From assembly GCF_016863275.1 (NCBI RefSeq), contig NZ_BOOO01000001.1:186001-250000 (forward strand): 64,000 bases of DNA, read 5' to 3'. This document shows positions 1 through 9,119 of this stretch, in pieces (position 1 is the stretch's first letter; each line of letters starts with the position of its first letter). Origin of the DNA: Planotetraspora mira (lineage in GTDB: Bacteria; Actinomycetota; Actinomycetes; Streptosporangiales; Streptosporangiaceae). The notes below the pieces were generated by a model. That model was not told the DNA's origin. It saw only the letters and a program-made list of their open reading frames with translations, and ran no database searches. The position numbers and the translations under genes were made by a program.

Positions 1-1525
1 CGGACTCCGCCGCCACCTCGCGGTCGTCGAACGGGATGACCTGGTCTCCGATGTACTGACCCTGCTCATGCCCCTTGCCGGCGACCACGACCACATCTCC
101 GGGCTCCGCACGGGAGATCGCGAGATCGATGGCGGCCGCACGGTCGGGCTCCATGATCACATGGCCGCGCTCGGCCTGCGGGACTTCCCGCACGCCGTCG
201 AACATGGCCGCGAGGATCCCGAGCGGGTCCTCGGTCCTGGGGTTGTCGCTCGTGAGGATCGCGACGTCGGCCAGCCGGGCCGCCAGCTCACCCATCATGG
301 GCCGTTTGCCCTTGTCACGGTCGCCCCCACAGCCGAGGACGATGGTGAGGCGGCCGCCGGGACCGTCGTCCAGGACCGAACGCAGCGAGGTCAGGACCGA
401 CTCGACCGCGCCCGGCTTGTGGGCGTAGTCCACGATCACCTGGTAACCGTCGGTTCCCCGCACCCGCTCCATGCGGCCCGGCACACCGGCGAACGCGGCG
501 ACTCCGGCCACCGCGGTCTGCAGGGAGATCCCCGCCTCCACGAGCGCAACGAGCACGCCGAGGGTGTTGGCCACGTTGAACGGCCCGGGCAGCGCCACCG
601 ACGCGTCGGCCTCGATCCCGCCCGGTCCGACGACGCGGAAGGCGCTCCCGTCGGAGCCCAGGCGCACGTTCTCCGCCCGCCACTCGGCCTCCGGCGCGCC
701 GGAGGCGGAGAAGGTGATCATCGGGATCTCGGCCAGGCCGACCAGTTCGCGGCCGTGGGCGTCGTCGATGTTGACCACGCCGATCCGGGCGAACTCGGGG
801 GTGAACAGCCGGGCCTTGGTCGCGAAGTAGTCGTCGAGGTCGCGGTGGAAGTCGAGATGGTCCTGCGACAGGTTGGTGAATATCGCGACATCGTAGAAGA
901 CGCCGTCGACCCGGCCGAGCGCGAGGGCGTGGCTGGAGACCTCCATCGCGGCGGCGGTCACGTCCTGCTCCCGCATCAGCGCGAACAGGCCCTGCAGATC
1001 GCTCGCCTCCGGAGTGGTCAGTTCGGGGACGAATCGCACGTCTCCCGCCCGGATCTCGACACCGCCGACGAGCCCGGTGCGGTGGCCCGCCGCCCGCAGT
1101 CCCGCTTCGAGCAGGAACGTCGAGGTCGACTTGCCGCTCGTCCCGGTGACTCCGATGATCGAGATGCCGGTCGCCGGCCTGCCGTACACCCAGGCGGCGA
1201 CCCGCCCGAGCAGCGCCCGCGGGTCGGGCACGACCAGCACGGGCAGGCCCGTGGCCGCGGCGCTCTCGCGCCCGGCCTCGTCGGTGAGGACGGCCACGGC
1301 TCCCGCCGCGAGGGCGTCCGCGGCGAAGACGGCGCCGTGGGCGGTCTTGCCGGGGAGCGCCACGTACAGGTCACCGCGCTGAACGCGGCGCGAGTCGATG
1401 GTCAGGCCGGTGACGGCTCCACGAGCCGGCCTTGTTCCAGGAGAGGAGGCGCCGAGCAGGGCGGCCAGCCCGGACAGCGGGCGGGCGGGAGCAGCCACAG
1501 GACGCATAGAGGACGGGGGACGCAC
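1..1525 (-). CDS. murE: UDP-N-acetylmuramoyl-tripeptide synthetase MurE, C-terminus cut off by window edge
   Basis: MurE is the cytoplasmic ligase that adds the third residue (meso-diaminopimelate in most actinomycetes) to UDP-MurNAc-L-Ala-D-Glu using ATP. The N-terminal part shows the Mur ligase signature TIDSRRVQRGDLYVAL followed by the P-loop GVTGTSGKST near residue 125. About 508 codons are present, so most of the three-domain protein is here and the extreme C-terminus lies off the left edge. The GTG at 1525 is preferred because a strong GAGGAAAGG ribosome site lies 12 nt upstream; an in-frame ATG at 1507 is the alternative. It starts 22 nt after the ftsI stop and belongs to the dcw operon. 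The substrate specificity (mDAP versus Lys) cannot be confirmed because the C-terminal specificity motif is not fully in view. Confidence 0.93.
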   Translation of the reverse strand, partial: MRPPSSMRPVAAPARPLSGLAALLGASSPGTRPARGAVTGLTIDSRRVQRGDLYVALPGKTAHGAVFAADALAAGAVAVLTDEAGRESAAATGLPVLVVPDPRALLGRVAAWVYGRPATGISIIGVTGTSGKSTSTFLLEAGLRAAGHRTGLVGGVEIRAGDVRFVPELTTPEASDLQGLFALMREQDVTAAAMEVSSHALALGRVDGVFYDVAIFTNLSQDHLDFHRDLDDYFATKARLFTPEFARIGVVNIDDAHGRELVGLAEIPMITFSASGAPEAEWRAENVRLGSDGSAFRVVGPGGIEADASVALPGPFNVANTLGVLVALVEAGISLQTAVAGVAAFAGVPGRMERVRGTDGYQVIVDYAHKPGAVESVLTSLRSVLDDGPGGRLTIVLGCGGDRDKGKRPMMGELAARLADVAILTSDNPRTEDPLGILAAMFDGVREVPQAERGHVIMEPDRAAAIDLAISRAEPGDVVVVAGKGHEQGQYIGDQVIPFDDREVAAES

Positions 1526-1547
1526 GGCGAGAGCGTACCTTTCCTCG

Positions 1548-4124
1548 TCACCCACCGGCGCGAAGGACGACATGCGGCGCCTTCGTCCCGGTTGGGGGAA
1601 TCTTCCTGCTCTTCAACGCGAAGGTCATGACGTCCTTGAATACGGGGGCGGCCACCTCGCCGCCGTAATGACCGTTCTTGGGATCCTGGATGACGGCGAG
1701 CGCCACGAGCCGGGGGGCATCCGCCGGGGTGAACCCGACGAATGTCGCTGTGTAGCCGCAGTATCCCTTGCACTTCTCGTCATACCGCATGGCGGTGCCG
1801 GTCTTGCCCGCGACCCGGTAGCCGTCGATCGACGCGGCCGTGCCGGTGCCGTCATGCCCGACGGCGGCCTCCAGCATGCCCGCGATCCCGTCCGCCGTGG
1901 TCTGGCTGACCACCCTCGTCTGCTTGGGCGCGGCCGCGGCCACGAAACGCCCGTGCTCGTCGGTGGTCCCCGCGATGATCGACGGCGTGATCCGGACGCC
2001 GCCGTTGGCGATCGTCTGGTAGACGCTCGCCATCTGCAGGGCGGTGACCGAGATGCCCTGGCCGTACGCGATCGTGCAGCGCTGGCTTCCCGACCAGTCC
2101 TGGTAGGCGGGCAGGAGGCCCTCCTCCTCCCCCGGGACCCCGGCGCCGCTCTTGGCGCCGAACCCGAAGGACCGGAACATGTTGTAGAGCCTCTGGTCGG
2201 TGATCTGACGCGCGGCCATGATCGTGCCGACGTTGCTGGACTCGGCGATGATGCCGGTGAACGTCAGCGGCTCGGGCACGTGCGGGTGCGCGTCGCTGAT
2301 CTCCCGGTCCGCGCAGGTGATGTGGTCGGGCACCCGGAAGACGGTCTCGGGGGTGACCGCGCCCGACTCGATGGCGCCCGCGGCCGTGATCACCTTGTTG
2401 GTGCTCCCCGGCTCGAACACCTCGGACACGGCCCGGTTCCCCCAGTCGGTCTCGGGGGCCGACTGCCAGTCGTTCAGGTCGACCTCGGGCGCGTTGGCCA
2501 TGGCCACGATCTGCCCGGTCTTGATGTCCATGACGATCACGCTGCCGCTGCGCGCGTTGCTGGCCCTGACCTGCTTGGCGATGGCCTCCTGGGCGGCGTA
2601 CTGGATGTCCCTGTCGATCGTCAGCCGCACGTCCCTGCCCGGCACGGGCGCCTGGCGGCTGGTCCGCGTCATCGGGATGCGCTGGCCGTCTCCGCCGATC
2701 TCGACGCTCTGCTTGCCGTCCTGCCCGGCGAGCACCTTGTCGTAGGTCTGCTCGATCCCCGACAGGCCGTGCCCGTCGAACCCGACGAAGCCGATCAGCC
2801 CGCCGGCCAGTGTGTCCCCCGGGTAACTGCGGCGGTAGGTCGCCTTGGTGCCCACGCCCTTGAACTGGTAGCTCATGATCTTGTTGGCGCGCGGCGGGTC
2901 GATGTTGCGGGCGACCACGATGTACCGCTGCGTGGTCTTGGCCAGCTTGGCCGCGATGTCCTCTTTGCGGAGGTTCAGCTCCAGGGCCAGTGTGGTCGCG
3001 ATCTGGTCGCGGGCCGCGGGCGTGACGTCCGCCGGGTCGACGTAGATCTCCCGGGCGTCGTCCGTCACGGCGAGTTGCTTGCCGGAGACGTCCGTGATCG
3101 AACCGCGCCGCGCCGGCAGCGTCTCCGGCTGGACGCGCTGCAGCGCCGCCTTGGCCTGGAGCACCTTCGAGTCCAGCCCCTGGAGCTGGATGAGCCGGCC
3201 GGCGAAGAGCGACAACACGAACGCCATGACGACCAGCGCGGCGTTCAGCCGGCGGCCGGGATTGCCCAGCCGCAGAACGGCCGGCGGGCGCGGCGGCGGC
3301 GCAGGAGGACGCGGCGGCCGCGGCGGGCGGCCCTCGCCTGATCCCTGGGCACGGGTCGACGCGGCCTGTCCGGCGAGGCCGGCCCTGCCCGGCTGGGTGC
3401 TCTGACCGGTACGGCCCGGCCCGGTCTGACCGGGCCGGGGAGCCTGGCCCGGGCGGGTGGTCTGCGCGCCGCGCGTGGGCGCCTGGCCCGCGCGACCGGC
3501 CTGTCCATGCTGGGCTCCCGGTTGCCCGGCGCGCGAGGACTGACCCGATCGGCCGGACTGCGCTCCCGGTTGCCCGGCACCGCCGGACTGGCTCGACCGG
3601 GCGGACTGCCCTTGTTGCCCGGCGCCGCCGGACTGGCCGGTACGGCCGGGCTGCCCAGAGCGGCCGGACGGACCCGACTTGCCGCCGGCCGGAGGCTTCC
3701 CCGTGCCGGTCCCCTTGCCGTTCGCCGCCGGCTTGCCGCCTGTCTTCGCGTTGGACGCCGGATTGCCGGCCGCCGTGCCCTTGCCGGAGCCGCCCGGCTT
3801 GGCGGACTGCCCCGAGGAGGATCGGCCCGGCCGTGACGGCGGGGCCGGGTCGTCGGCACCGGGCGGCCCGCCGCCCCTCCGAGTCCCCCGCTCCTCGGCG
3901 GGCTCGTCAGGAGGCCCGAGCCGCTGAGAGCGGCCCGGGCGGCCGGGAAGGTCGGGACGAGGACGGCCGGACGGCCCGTCGGAGGGCCTCGCCGGGGAAC
4001 CCGGCGCCTTCCTGCCGCCACCCGGCCCCTGGCCGCCGCGTCCGCTCGGACCCCCACCGCCCGGGCCGCCGCGCCCGCTGGGACCGCCGCGGCCGGGGCC
4101 CGGGCTCCGGCCGCCGTCCTTCAC
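1548..4124 (-). CDS. ftsI: Septal peptidoglycan transpeptidase FtsI (PBP3-type) with very long disordered N-terminus
   Basis: Class B penicillin-binding protein that crosslinks septal peptidoglycan as partner of FtsW. A single membrane helix lies near residues 294-317, followed by the PBP dimerisation domain and the transpeptidase domain. Active-site motifs are STNK (catalytic Ser near residue 572), SSN (near 630) and KTGT (near 771). At 858 residues it is about 200 longer than typical actinobacterial FtsI. The excess is a cytoplasmic tail of roughly 290 residues made almost only of Gly, Pro, Ser, Gln, Ala and Arg, with repeated SGRSGQPG/RAGQPGAQ-like blocks. The ATG overlaps the stop of the upstream ftsL-like gene (ATGA), which supports the long start, so the tail is probably translated. 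Identity is certain; the role of the tail is unknown. Confidence 0.95.
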   Translation of the reverse strand: MKDGGRSPGPGRGGPSGRGGPGGGGPSGRGGQGPGGGRKAPGSPARPSDGPSGRPRPDLPGRPGRSQRLGPPDEPAEERGTRRGGGPPGADDPAPPSRPGRSSSGQSAKPGGSGKGTAAGNPASNAKTGGKPAANGKGTGTGKPPAGGKSGPSGRSGQPGRTGQSGGAGQQGQSARSSQSGGAGQPGAQSGRSGQSSRAGQPGAQHGQAGRAGQAPTRGAQTTRPGQAPRPGQTGPGRTGQSTQPGRAGLAGQAASTRAQGSGEGRPPRPPRPPAPPPRPPAVLRLGNPGRRLNAALVVMAFVLSLFAGRLIQLQGLDSKVLQAKAALQRVQPETLPARRGSITDVSGKQLAVTDDAREIYVDPADVTPAARDQIATTLALELNLRKEDIAAKLAKTTQRYIVVARNIDPPRANKIMSYQFKGVGTKATYRRSYPGDTLAGGLIGFVGFDGHGLSGIEQTYDKVLAGQDGKQSVEIGGDGQRIPMTRTSRQAPVPGRDVRLTIDRDIQYAAQEAIAKQVRASNARSGSVIVMDIKTGQIVAMANAPEVDLNDWQSAPETDWGNRAVSEVFEPGSTNKVITAAGAIESGAVTPETVFRVPDHITCADREISDAHPHVPEPLTFTGIIAESSNVGTIMAARQITDQRLYNMFRSFGFGAKSGAGVPGEEEGLLPAYQDWSGSQRCTIAYGQGISVTALQMASVYQTIANGGVRITPSIIAGTTDEHGRFVAAAAPKQTRVVSQTTADGIAGMLEAAVGHDGTGTAASIDGYRVAGKTGTAMRYDEKCKGYCGYTATFVGFTPADAPRLVALAVIQDPKNGHYGGEVAAPVFKDVMTFALKSRKIPPTGTKAPHVVLRAGG

Positions 4125-4813
4125 TTGACCATGCCCTCTTCACGTGGCGTGGCGGCGTCGGCCGCCCCGACCGAGGGACCCGTCTTGACGAAGCGCGGAG
4201 CCGTGGTGTCCTTCTCGACGCCGAGGGGCTTGGCGGCCTCCTCGATCGCGCCGGGCTGGTCCCAGATGCGCAGTTCGCCCTCCAGGGTCGCCGCCTGCTC
4301 ATGGAGCTGGTCCGTGCTGGACCGCAGGTCGGTCAGCTTGAACGAGTCCTGGGCGAGGACGGTGTTCAGCAGCAGCAGGGTCACCAGGCCGCCGCACATC
4401 AGGCCGACGACGAGCAGCACGAACGGCGCCCTCGGCGGGCGCCGGAACGCGGAGCGTGCCGACCGTTCGCGCGAGGTCGCCTGGACCTCCGGCGCCTCGG
4501 CGCCGGCCGGTGCGACCCGCACGGGAGCGTCGGGGGTGAGGGTCTTGGTGCTGCCGCCCACGGGAGCGGCGTCCGGCGCCCATGCGGAGGCGGGACGCGT
4601 GGCCTGACCACGACGCGGGCTCGCCGGAGCCGGTGCCGGTGCCGCGGCCTGACCGCGACGCGCGCTCGCCGGGGCCGGAGCCTCGGTCTGTCCGCGCCGC
4701 TGGCTCGGGGCCTCCGGGGCGGACGTGCCGCCGCCGACCGGCCGACCGGTCCGCCTCGGCGGGGCGGGAACCCGCCGGGCCGCCGTCCTGCTGTCCTGCT
4801 CTGTCGTCCTCAT
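4121..4813 (-). CDS. ftsL: FtsL-like septum assembly protein
   Basis: Small bitopic division protein of the FtsL/DivIC type, expected to bridge FtsQ/FtsB and FtsWI at the septum. The 230-residue product has a cytoplasmic N-terminal half of about 128 residues, one membrane helix (about 130-153, [18 protein letters not shown]) and a short extracytoplasmic stretch (about 157-190) with heptad-like spacing that may form a coiled coil. The sequence KPLGVE near 195 resembles the short conserved motif after the coiled coil in FtsL/DivIC proteins. The cytoplasmic part is Ala/Pro/Arg-rich and holds three RRGQ repeats near residues 39, 52 and 67, so it is longer than usual. The ATG at 4813 overlaps the rsmH stop and the stop overlaps the ftsI ATG. 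The call rests on topology and position, because FtsL sequences are poorly conserved. Confidence 0.85.
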   Translation of the reverse strand: MRTTEQDSRTAARRVPAPPRRTGRPVGGGTSAPEAPSQRRGQTEAPAPASARRGQAAAPAPAPASPRRGQATRPASAWAPDAAPVGGSTKTLTPDAPVRVAPAGAEAPEVQATSRERSARSAFRRPPRAPFVLLVVGLMCGGLVTLLLLNTVLAQDSFKLTDLRSSTDQLHEQAATLEGELRIWDQPGAIEEAAKPLGVEKDTTAPRFVKTGPSVGAADAATPREEGMVK

Positions 4814-5790
4814 CCCTGGCGGATCCTCTCTGCCGCCCGCAAACGGGCCGAGGCCGCCCGCGGGTTGCGGGCCACCTCGTCGTCGTCCGGGAGCTCGGCT
4901 CCCCTCGTCAGAAGGCGGAACCGTGGCTGGTATGCCTCCAGCGGGACCGGCAGCCCCGGGGGGCCGGTGTCCTTGGTTCGCGCCGCGAGAACCTGCTTGG
5001 TGAGCCGGTCCTCCAAAGAGTGGTAGGCGAGCACGACGGCCCGCCCGCCCAGCACCAGCGCGTCGAGCGCGGCGGGGAGGGCCTCCTCCAGCGCCGTGAG
5101 CTCTCCGTTCACCTCGATGCGCAGTGCCTGGAACGTTCTCTTGGCGGGGTTCCCCCCGGTCCGTCTCGTCGCGGCGGGGATCGCCGTGCGGACGAGATCG
5201 GCAAGTCGTTTGGTGGTGTCGATCGGGTTGCCGACACGCTCCTTGGCGATGAAGCCCGCCACGCGCGAAGCGAACCGCTCCTCGCCGTAGTCGCGCAGGA
5301 TGCGGGTCAGCTCGGCCACGGAGTAGGTGTTGACGACGCGCTCGGCCGTCAGCTCCTGCTCGGGGTCCATCCGCATGTCCAGCGGGGCGTCGTAGGAGTA
5401 GGCGAAACCGCGCTCCGCCTCGTCGAGCTGCGGGGAGGAGACGCCGAGGTCGAAGAGGACGCCGTTGATCCGCGGCCGCCCCGCGGCCGCCAGCACTGCC
5501 GGCAACTCGTCCGAGACGGCGCGGACGATGGTCACGCGCCCGGCGTACGGCGCGAGCCGCCGCGTGGACCGCTCGATGGCGGTCGGGTCGCGGTCGATCC
5601 CCACGAGGTGGAGGTCCGGATGGGCGGCGAGCAACGCCTCGGCGTGGCCGCCGAGACCGAGGTTGGCGTCGACGACGACCGGGTCGGGCCCGGTCAATGC
5701 CGGAGCCATCAACTCCAGCACGCGATCGAGCATGACCGGAACGTGACCGCCCGTGTGCCCGAGTTCTGCCGACAACGCTTCCACCCCCAA
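4810..5790 (-). CDS. rsmH: 16S rRNA m4C1402 methyltransferase RsmH (MraW)
   Basis: SAM-dependent enzyme that methylates N4 of C1402 in 16S rRNA, in the ribosomal P site. The 326-residue protein starts with the family motif [14 protein letters not shown], then the SAM-binding loop [16 protein letters not shown] and [14 protein letters not shown], and near the C-terminus [14 protein letters not shown]. These are hallmark RsmH blocks. It is the second gene of the dcw cluster, 219 nt after mraZ, and its stop overlaps the ftsL start. The listed start is TTG; an in-frame GTG two codons later (5784) is equally possible, because neither has a clear ribosome-binding site. Confidence 0.95.
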   Translation of the reverse strand: MGVEALSAELGHTGGHVPVMLDRVLELMAPALTGPDPVVVDANLGLGGHAEALLAAHPDLHLVGIDRDPTAIERSTRRLAPYAGRVTIVRAVSDELPAVLAAAGRPRINGVLFDLGVSSPQLDEAERGFAYSYDAPLDMRMDPEQELTAERVVNTYSVAELTRILRDYGEERFASRVAGFIAKERVGNPIDTTKRLADLVRTAIPAATRRTGGNPAKRTFQALRIEVNGELTALEEALPAALDALVLGGRAVVLAYHSLEDRLTKQVLAARTKDTGPPGLPVPLEAYQPRFRLLTRGAELPDDDEVARNPRAASARLRAAERIRQG

Positions 5791-6009
5791 CTTGGCCGCT
5801 TCGATGCTCGCGGATATGCGGCTGCCGCCGGTGAATCACCCTCAGGGTCCCCACCCATGCCGGTCCCCCCTCGCGGGACCGACCCGTCCGGCCAGGTCCC
5901 CATCCGCATCGCCTGCCGGGACATCTGACACCGGGGAAGGTGCATCAGCTGCCGCGGGGAGCGGGTGGAGACCTCGCCGAACGTCACCGACGGGTCTGAC
6001 GTCAAACGG

Positions 6010-6441
6010 TCACAGGATCCCTGGCAACACCTCCTCGGACAGATCGGAGAAGGCCTGCTCCTGGGCTTCCAGGTAGGTGTCCCATGCCTGGGAGTCCCAG
6101 ATCTCCAGCCTGGTGTTGGCTCCGATCACCACGCAGTCGCGCTCCAGCCCCGCGTACTGCCGCAGGCTCGGCGGGATGGTGATGCGCCCCTGCTTGTCAG
6201 GAGTCTCGTCGGAGGCACTGGCGAAGAAGACGCGGCTGTAGTCGCGGACCGCCTTGGCGGTCACCGGCGCGGTGCGCAGAGCTTCGGTGATGCGCTGGAA
6301 CTCCTCTACGGGGAAGACGTAGAGGCAGCGCTCCTGGCCTTTGGTGATCACAAGACCCTCCGCCAGCTCCTCACGATACTTCGCCGGCAGGAACAGCCGT
6401 CCTTTGTCGTCGAGGCGCGGTTGATGGGTGCCGAGGAACAC
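6010..6441 (-). CDS. mraZ: MraZ transcriptional regulator of the dcw cluster
   Basis: MraZ is a ring-forming AbrB-fold DNA-binding protein that represses its own dcw operon in E. coli. The 143-residue product holds two copies of the SpoVT-AbrB-like half-domain: [17 protein letters not shown] near the N-terminus and [20 protein letters not shown] in the second half, each with the typical D-x-GR-x-x-x-P pattern. The GTG at 6441 is chosen over the in-frame GTG at 6450 because it gives the family start [15 protein letters not shown] and places a GGGAGG ribosome site 8 nt upstream, whereas 6450 overlaps that site. Its likely operator repeats lie about 55-85 nt upstream of the start. Confidence 0.96.
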   Translation of the reverse strand: MFLGTHQPRLDDKGRLFLPAKYREELAEGLVITKGQERCLYVFPVEEFQRITEALRTAPVTAKAVRDYSRVFFASASDETPDKQGRITIPPSLRQYAGLERDCVVIGANTRLEIWDSQAWDTYLEAQEQAFSDLSEEVLPGIL

Positions 6442-6483
6442 CGGACCCACCTCCCGTGCCTTGCGGAGCGCTCAGCGCTGTAG

Positions 6484-6527
6484 CCCCTGCCCTCCACTGC
6501 GCACCACCATACTCCACTTCTCCCCAC
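6484..6527 (-). promoter_or_regulatory. MraZ-box array, four GTGG repeats at 10-nt period
   Basis: Read on the minus strand upstream of mraZ, GTGG occurs with first bases at 6527, 6517, 6507 and 6497, exactly 10 nt apart, and a degenerate GGGG follows in phase at 6487. In E. coli MraZ binds three TGGG-type direct repeats at the same one-turn spacing, so these are very probably the autoregulatory operator of this dcw cluster. The repeats lie between the mraZ start and the divergent moxR operon. The match to known MraZ boxes is by spacing and core sequence only. Confidence 0.75.
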
Positions 6528-6901
6528 CGTCAACAGATTCAGACCGTGTCGGCATCGGTTTCGCGCCGCGTTTCCGCAGTTCAGGAAGGGTGGTGCGAAG
6601 TGGGGCACCCTGGACGCCCCTCACCGCGCCATGGGCGTGTCCGCACCCCGGAAACGGCCGCCCGGAAGCCGATTTCCCGCGCCCGCGCGAGTTCGGTGGA
6701 GGAAAGTGGAGCGGGCCATTGTCCGGGGATTCACACGAAAGTCGGCCAAGAAGGAGAACTCGTACCGAGGCCCCGTCACCGGTTCATCCGGATTTCTAGA
6801 CAAAGTCGACCGGGAACCCCAGCAGTCATAAGGTCAGTACACAGAATGGAATAGCAACCTTTAACGCCCATTCTCTGGGACGCACCTTTCATGGAGGCCT
6901 G
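6528..6901. other. Divergent intergenic region between mraZ and moxR operons
   Basis: About 370 nt with no convincing gene. It must hold the promoters for mraZ (minus strand) and moxR (plus strand), but I see no clear sigma-70 pair. The stretch 6830-6895 just upstream of moxR is less GC-rich than its surroundings and is the likeliest place for the moxR promoter. A 66-codon reading frame at 6631-6831 is basic and shows no recognisable domain or ribosome site. Confidence 0.5.
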
Positions 6902-7882
<981 letters not shown>

Positions 7883-7892
7883 CGGAGGCCCG

Positions 7893-9119
7893 ATGACGGG
7901 GTTGAAGGCTCTGACCTCGCGGGGGCGTTCGTTCCTCGCGTCGGGCGTCGCGGCACTGCTGTGCGCCTTCATTCTGGGCGAGAGCGACCTGCTACGGGTC
8001 GCCGTCCTGATCATCGCGATGCCGCTGCTCGCCTCAATGGTCGTGTCGCGGACTCGCTACCGGCTGCGGAGCACGAGGCGGCTCAGTCCCTCTCGCGTGG
8101 AGGTGGGCAACGACAGCATCGTGACCCTGCGGCTGGAGAACGTCACGCGCCTGCCGACGGGTCTGCTGCTGGTCGAGGACAACCTGCAGTACACGCTGGG
8201 CAGCCGGCAGCGGTTCGTCCTGGACCGGATGGAGTCCCGCGGCGTCCGGGAGATCGACTACAGGGTGCGGTCCGATCTGCGCGGGCGCTTCCCGATCGGC
8301 CCTCTCTCCGTGCGGATCACCGACCCCTTCGGGCTGGTGGAGCTCGCCCGGTCGTTCACGGTCACCGACACACTCGTCGTGACTCCCCAGGTGATTCCAC
8401 TGCCGGCCGTACGCCTCTCGGGAGAGTGGACGGGCGGAGGCGACAGCCGTACACGGTCGGTGGCCGCGGCGGGCGACGACGACGTGGCGCCACGCGAGTA
8501 CCGCCAGGGCGACGATCTGCGGCGCGTGCACTGGCGCTCCACCGCACGGCACGGCGAGCTGATGGTCCGGCGCGAGGAGCAGCAGTGGCAGAGCAGGGGC
8601 GCGCTCCTGCTCGACACGCGCAGGCACGCCCACCGCGGAACGGGACCGTCGTCGTCCTTCGAGGTCGCGGTCTCCGCGGCGGCCTCGATCGGGGTGCACC
8701 TGTCCCGTGAGGGGCTGGGCCTGCGCCTGGTCACCGACCAGGGCGCGCAACATCTCGCCGACTCGGGGACCTCCTGGTCGCTGGTCGACACCCTCTCCGT
8801 CGTACGGCAGAGCGCCACGCGTTCTCTCGAACACGGGGTCACGGCGCTCCGCCAGGGTGCCGGCGACGGGCTGATCGTTGCGGTTCTGGGCTCGATCGAC
8901 GCGGAGGAGGCCCGCGCGCTCGCCAGGCTGAGGCATCCCGGAGTGACCGGCGTCGCGGTCATGCTCGACGTGGCCACGTGGGACCAGTTCCCCGACGAGG
9001 CGGCCGAGTCCTCCCGCGCCCTGCTCTCCGGTGCGGGATGGCGGGTCCTCAACCTCCCCGCGGGCACGTCGCTCGCCACCGTCTGGCCGGAGGCGGCCTA
9101 CAAGAGGAGTGCGGCATGA
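7893..9119 (+). CDS. DUF58 domain membrane protein
   Basis: 408-residue protein with two N-terminal hydrophobic segments (about 15-50) and the DUF58 signature near residues 199-229, containing REYRQGDDLRRVHW then STARHGELMVRR. DUF58 proteins have a von Willebrand A-like fold and are almost always encoded beside MoxR ATPases, as here, 10 nt downstream of moxR with GGAGG before the ATG. The pair probably forms a chaperone module working on the transglutaminase-like protein encoded next. The molecular activity is unknown for the family. The last codons overlap the next gene by ATGA. Confidence 0.88.
   Translation: MTGLKALTSRGRSFLASGVAALLCAFILGESDLLRVAVLIIAMPLLASMVVSRTRYRLRSTRRLSPSRVEVGNDSIVTLRLENVTRLPTGLLLVEDNLQYTLGSRQRFVLDRMESRGVREIDYRVRSDLRGRFPIGPLSVRITDPFGLVELARSFTVTDTLVVTPQVIPLPAVRLSGEWTGGGDSRTRSVAAAGDDDVAPREYRQGDDLRRVHWRSTARHGELMVRREEQQWQSRGALLLDTRRHAHRGTGPSSSFEVAVSAAASIGVHLSREGLGLRLVTDQGAQHLADSGTSWSLVDTLSVVRQSATRSLEHGVTALRQGAGDGLIVAVLGSIDAEEARALARLRHPGVTGVAVMLDVATWDQFPDEAAESSRALLSGAGWRVLNLPAGTSLATVWPEAAYKRSAA

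Noticed and set aside
68-1630. Long plus-strand open frame of 520 codons
   Set aside because: It is the antisense shadow of murE. The minus strand encodes clear Mur ligase motifs, and the plus frame has only His/Arg/Gly-rich sequence without a domain. The same applies to the many other long antisense frames opposite real genes here, for example 1398-3341, 16518-18374 and 58735-60897.
4121-5854. 577-codon fusion frame reaching from inside rsmH into ftsL
   Set aside because: The first 347 codons are out of frame with rsmH and are Arg/Gly-rich shadow sequence; only the part from the ATG at 4813 has a membrane helix and the expected overlaps.
6631-6831. 66-codon basic plus-strand frame in the mraZ-moxR gap
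   Set aside because: No ribosome site, no recognisable domain, and it lies within a promoter region; probably chance.
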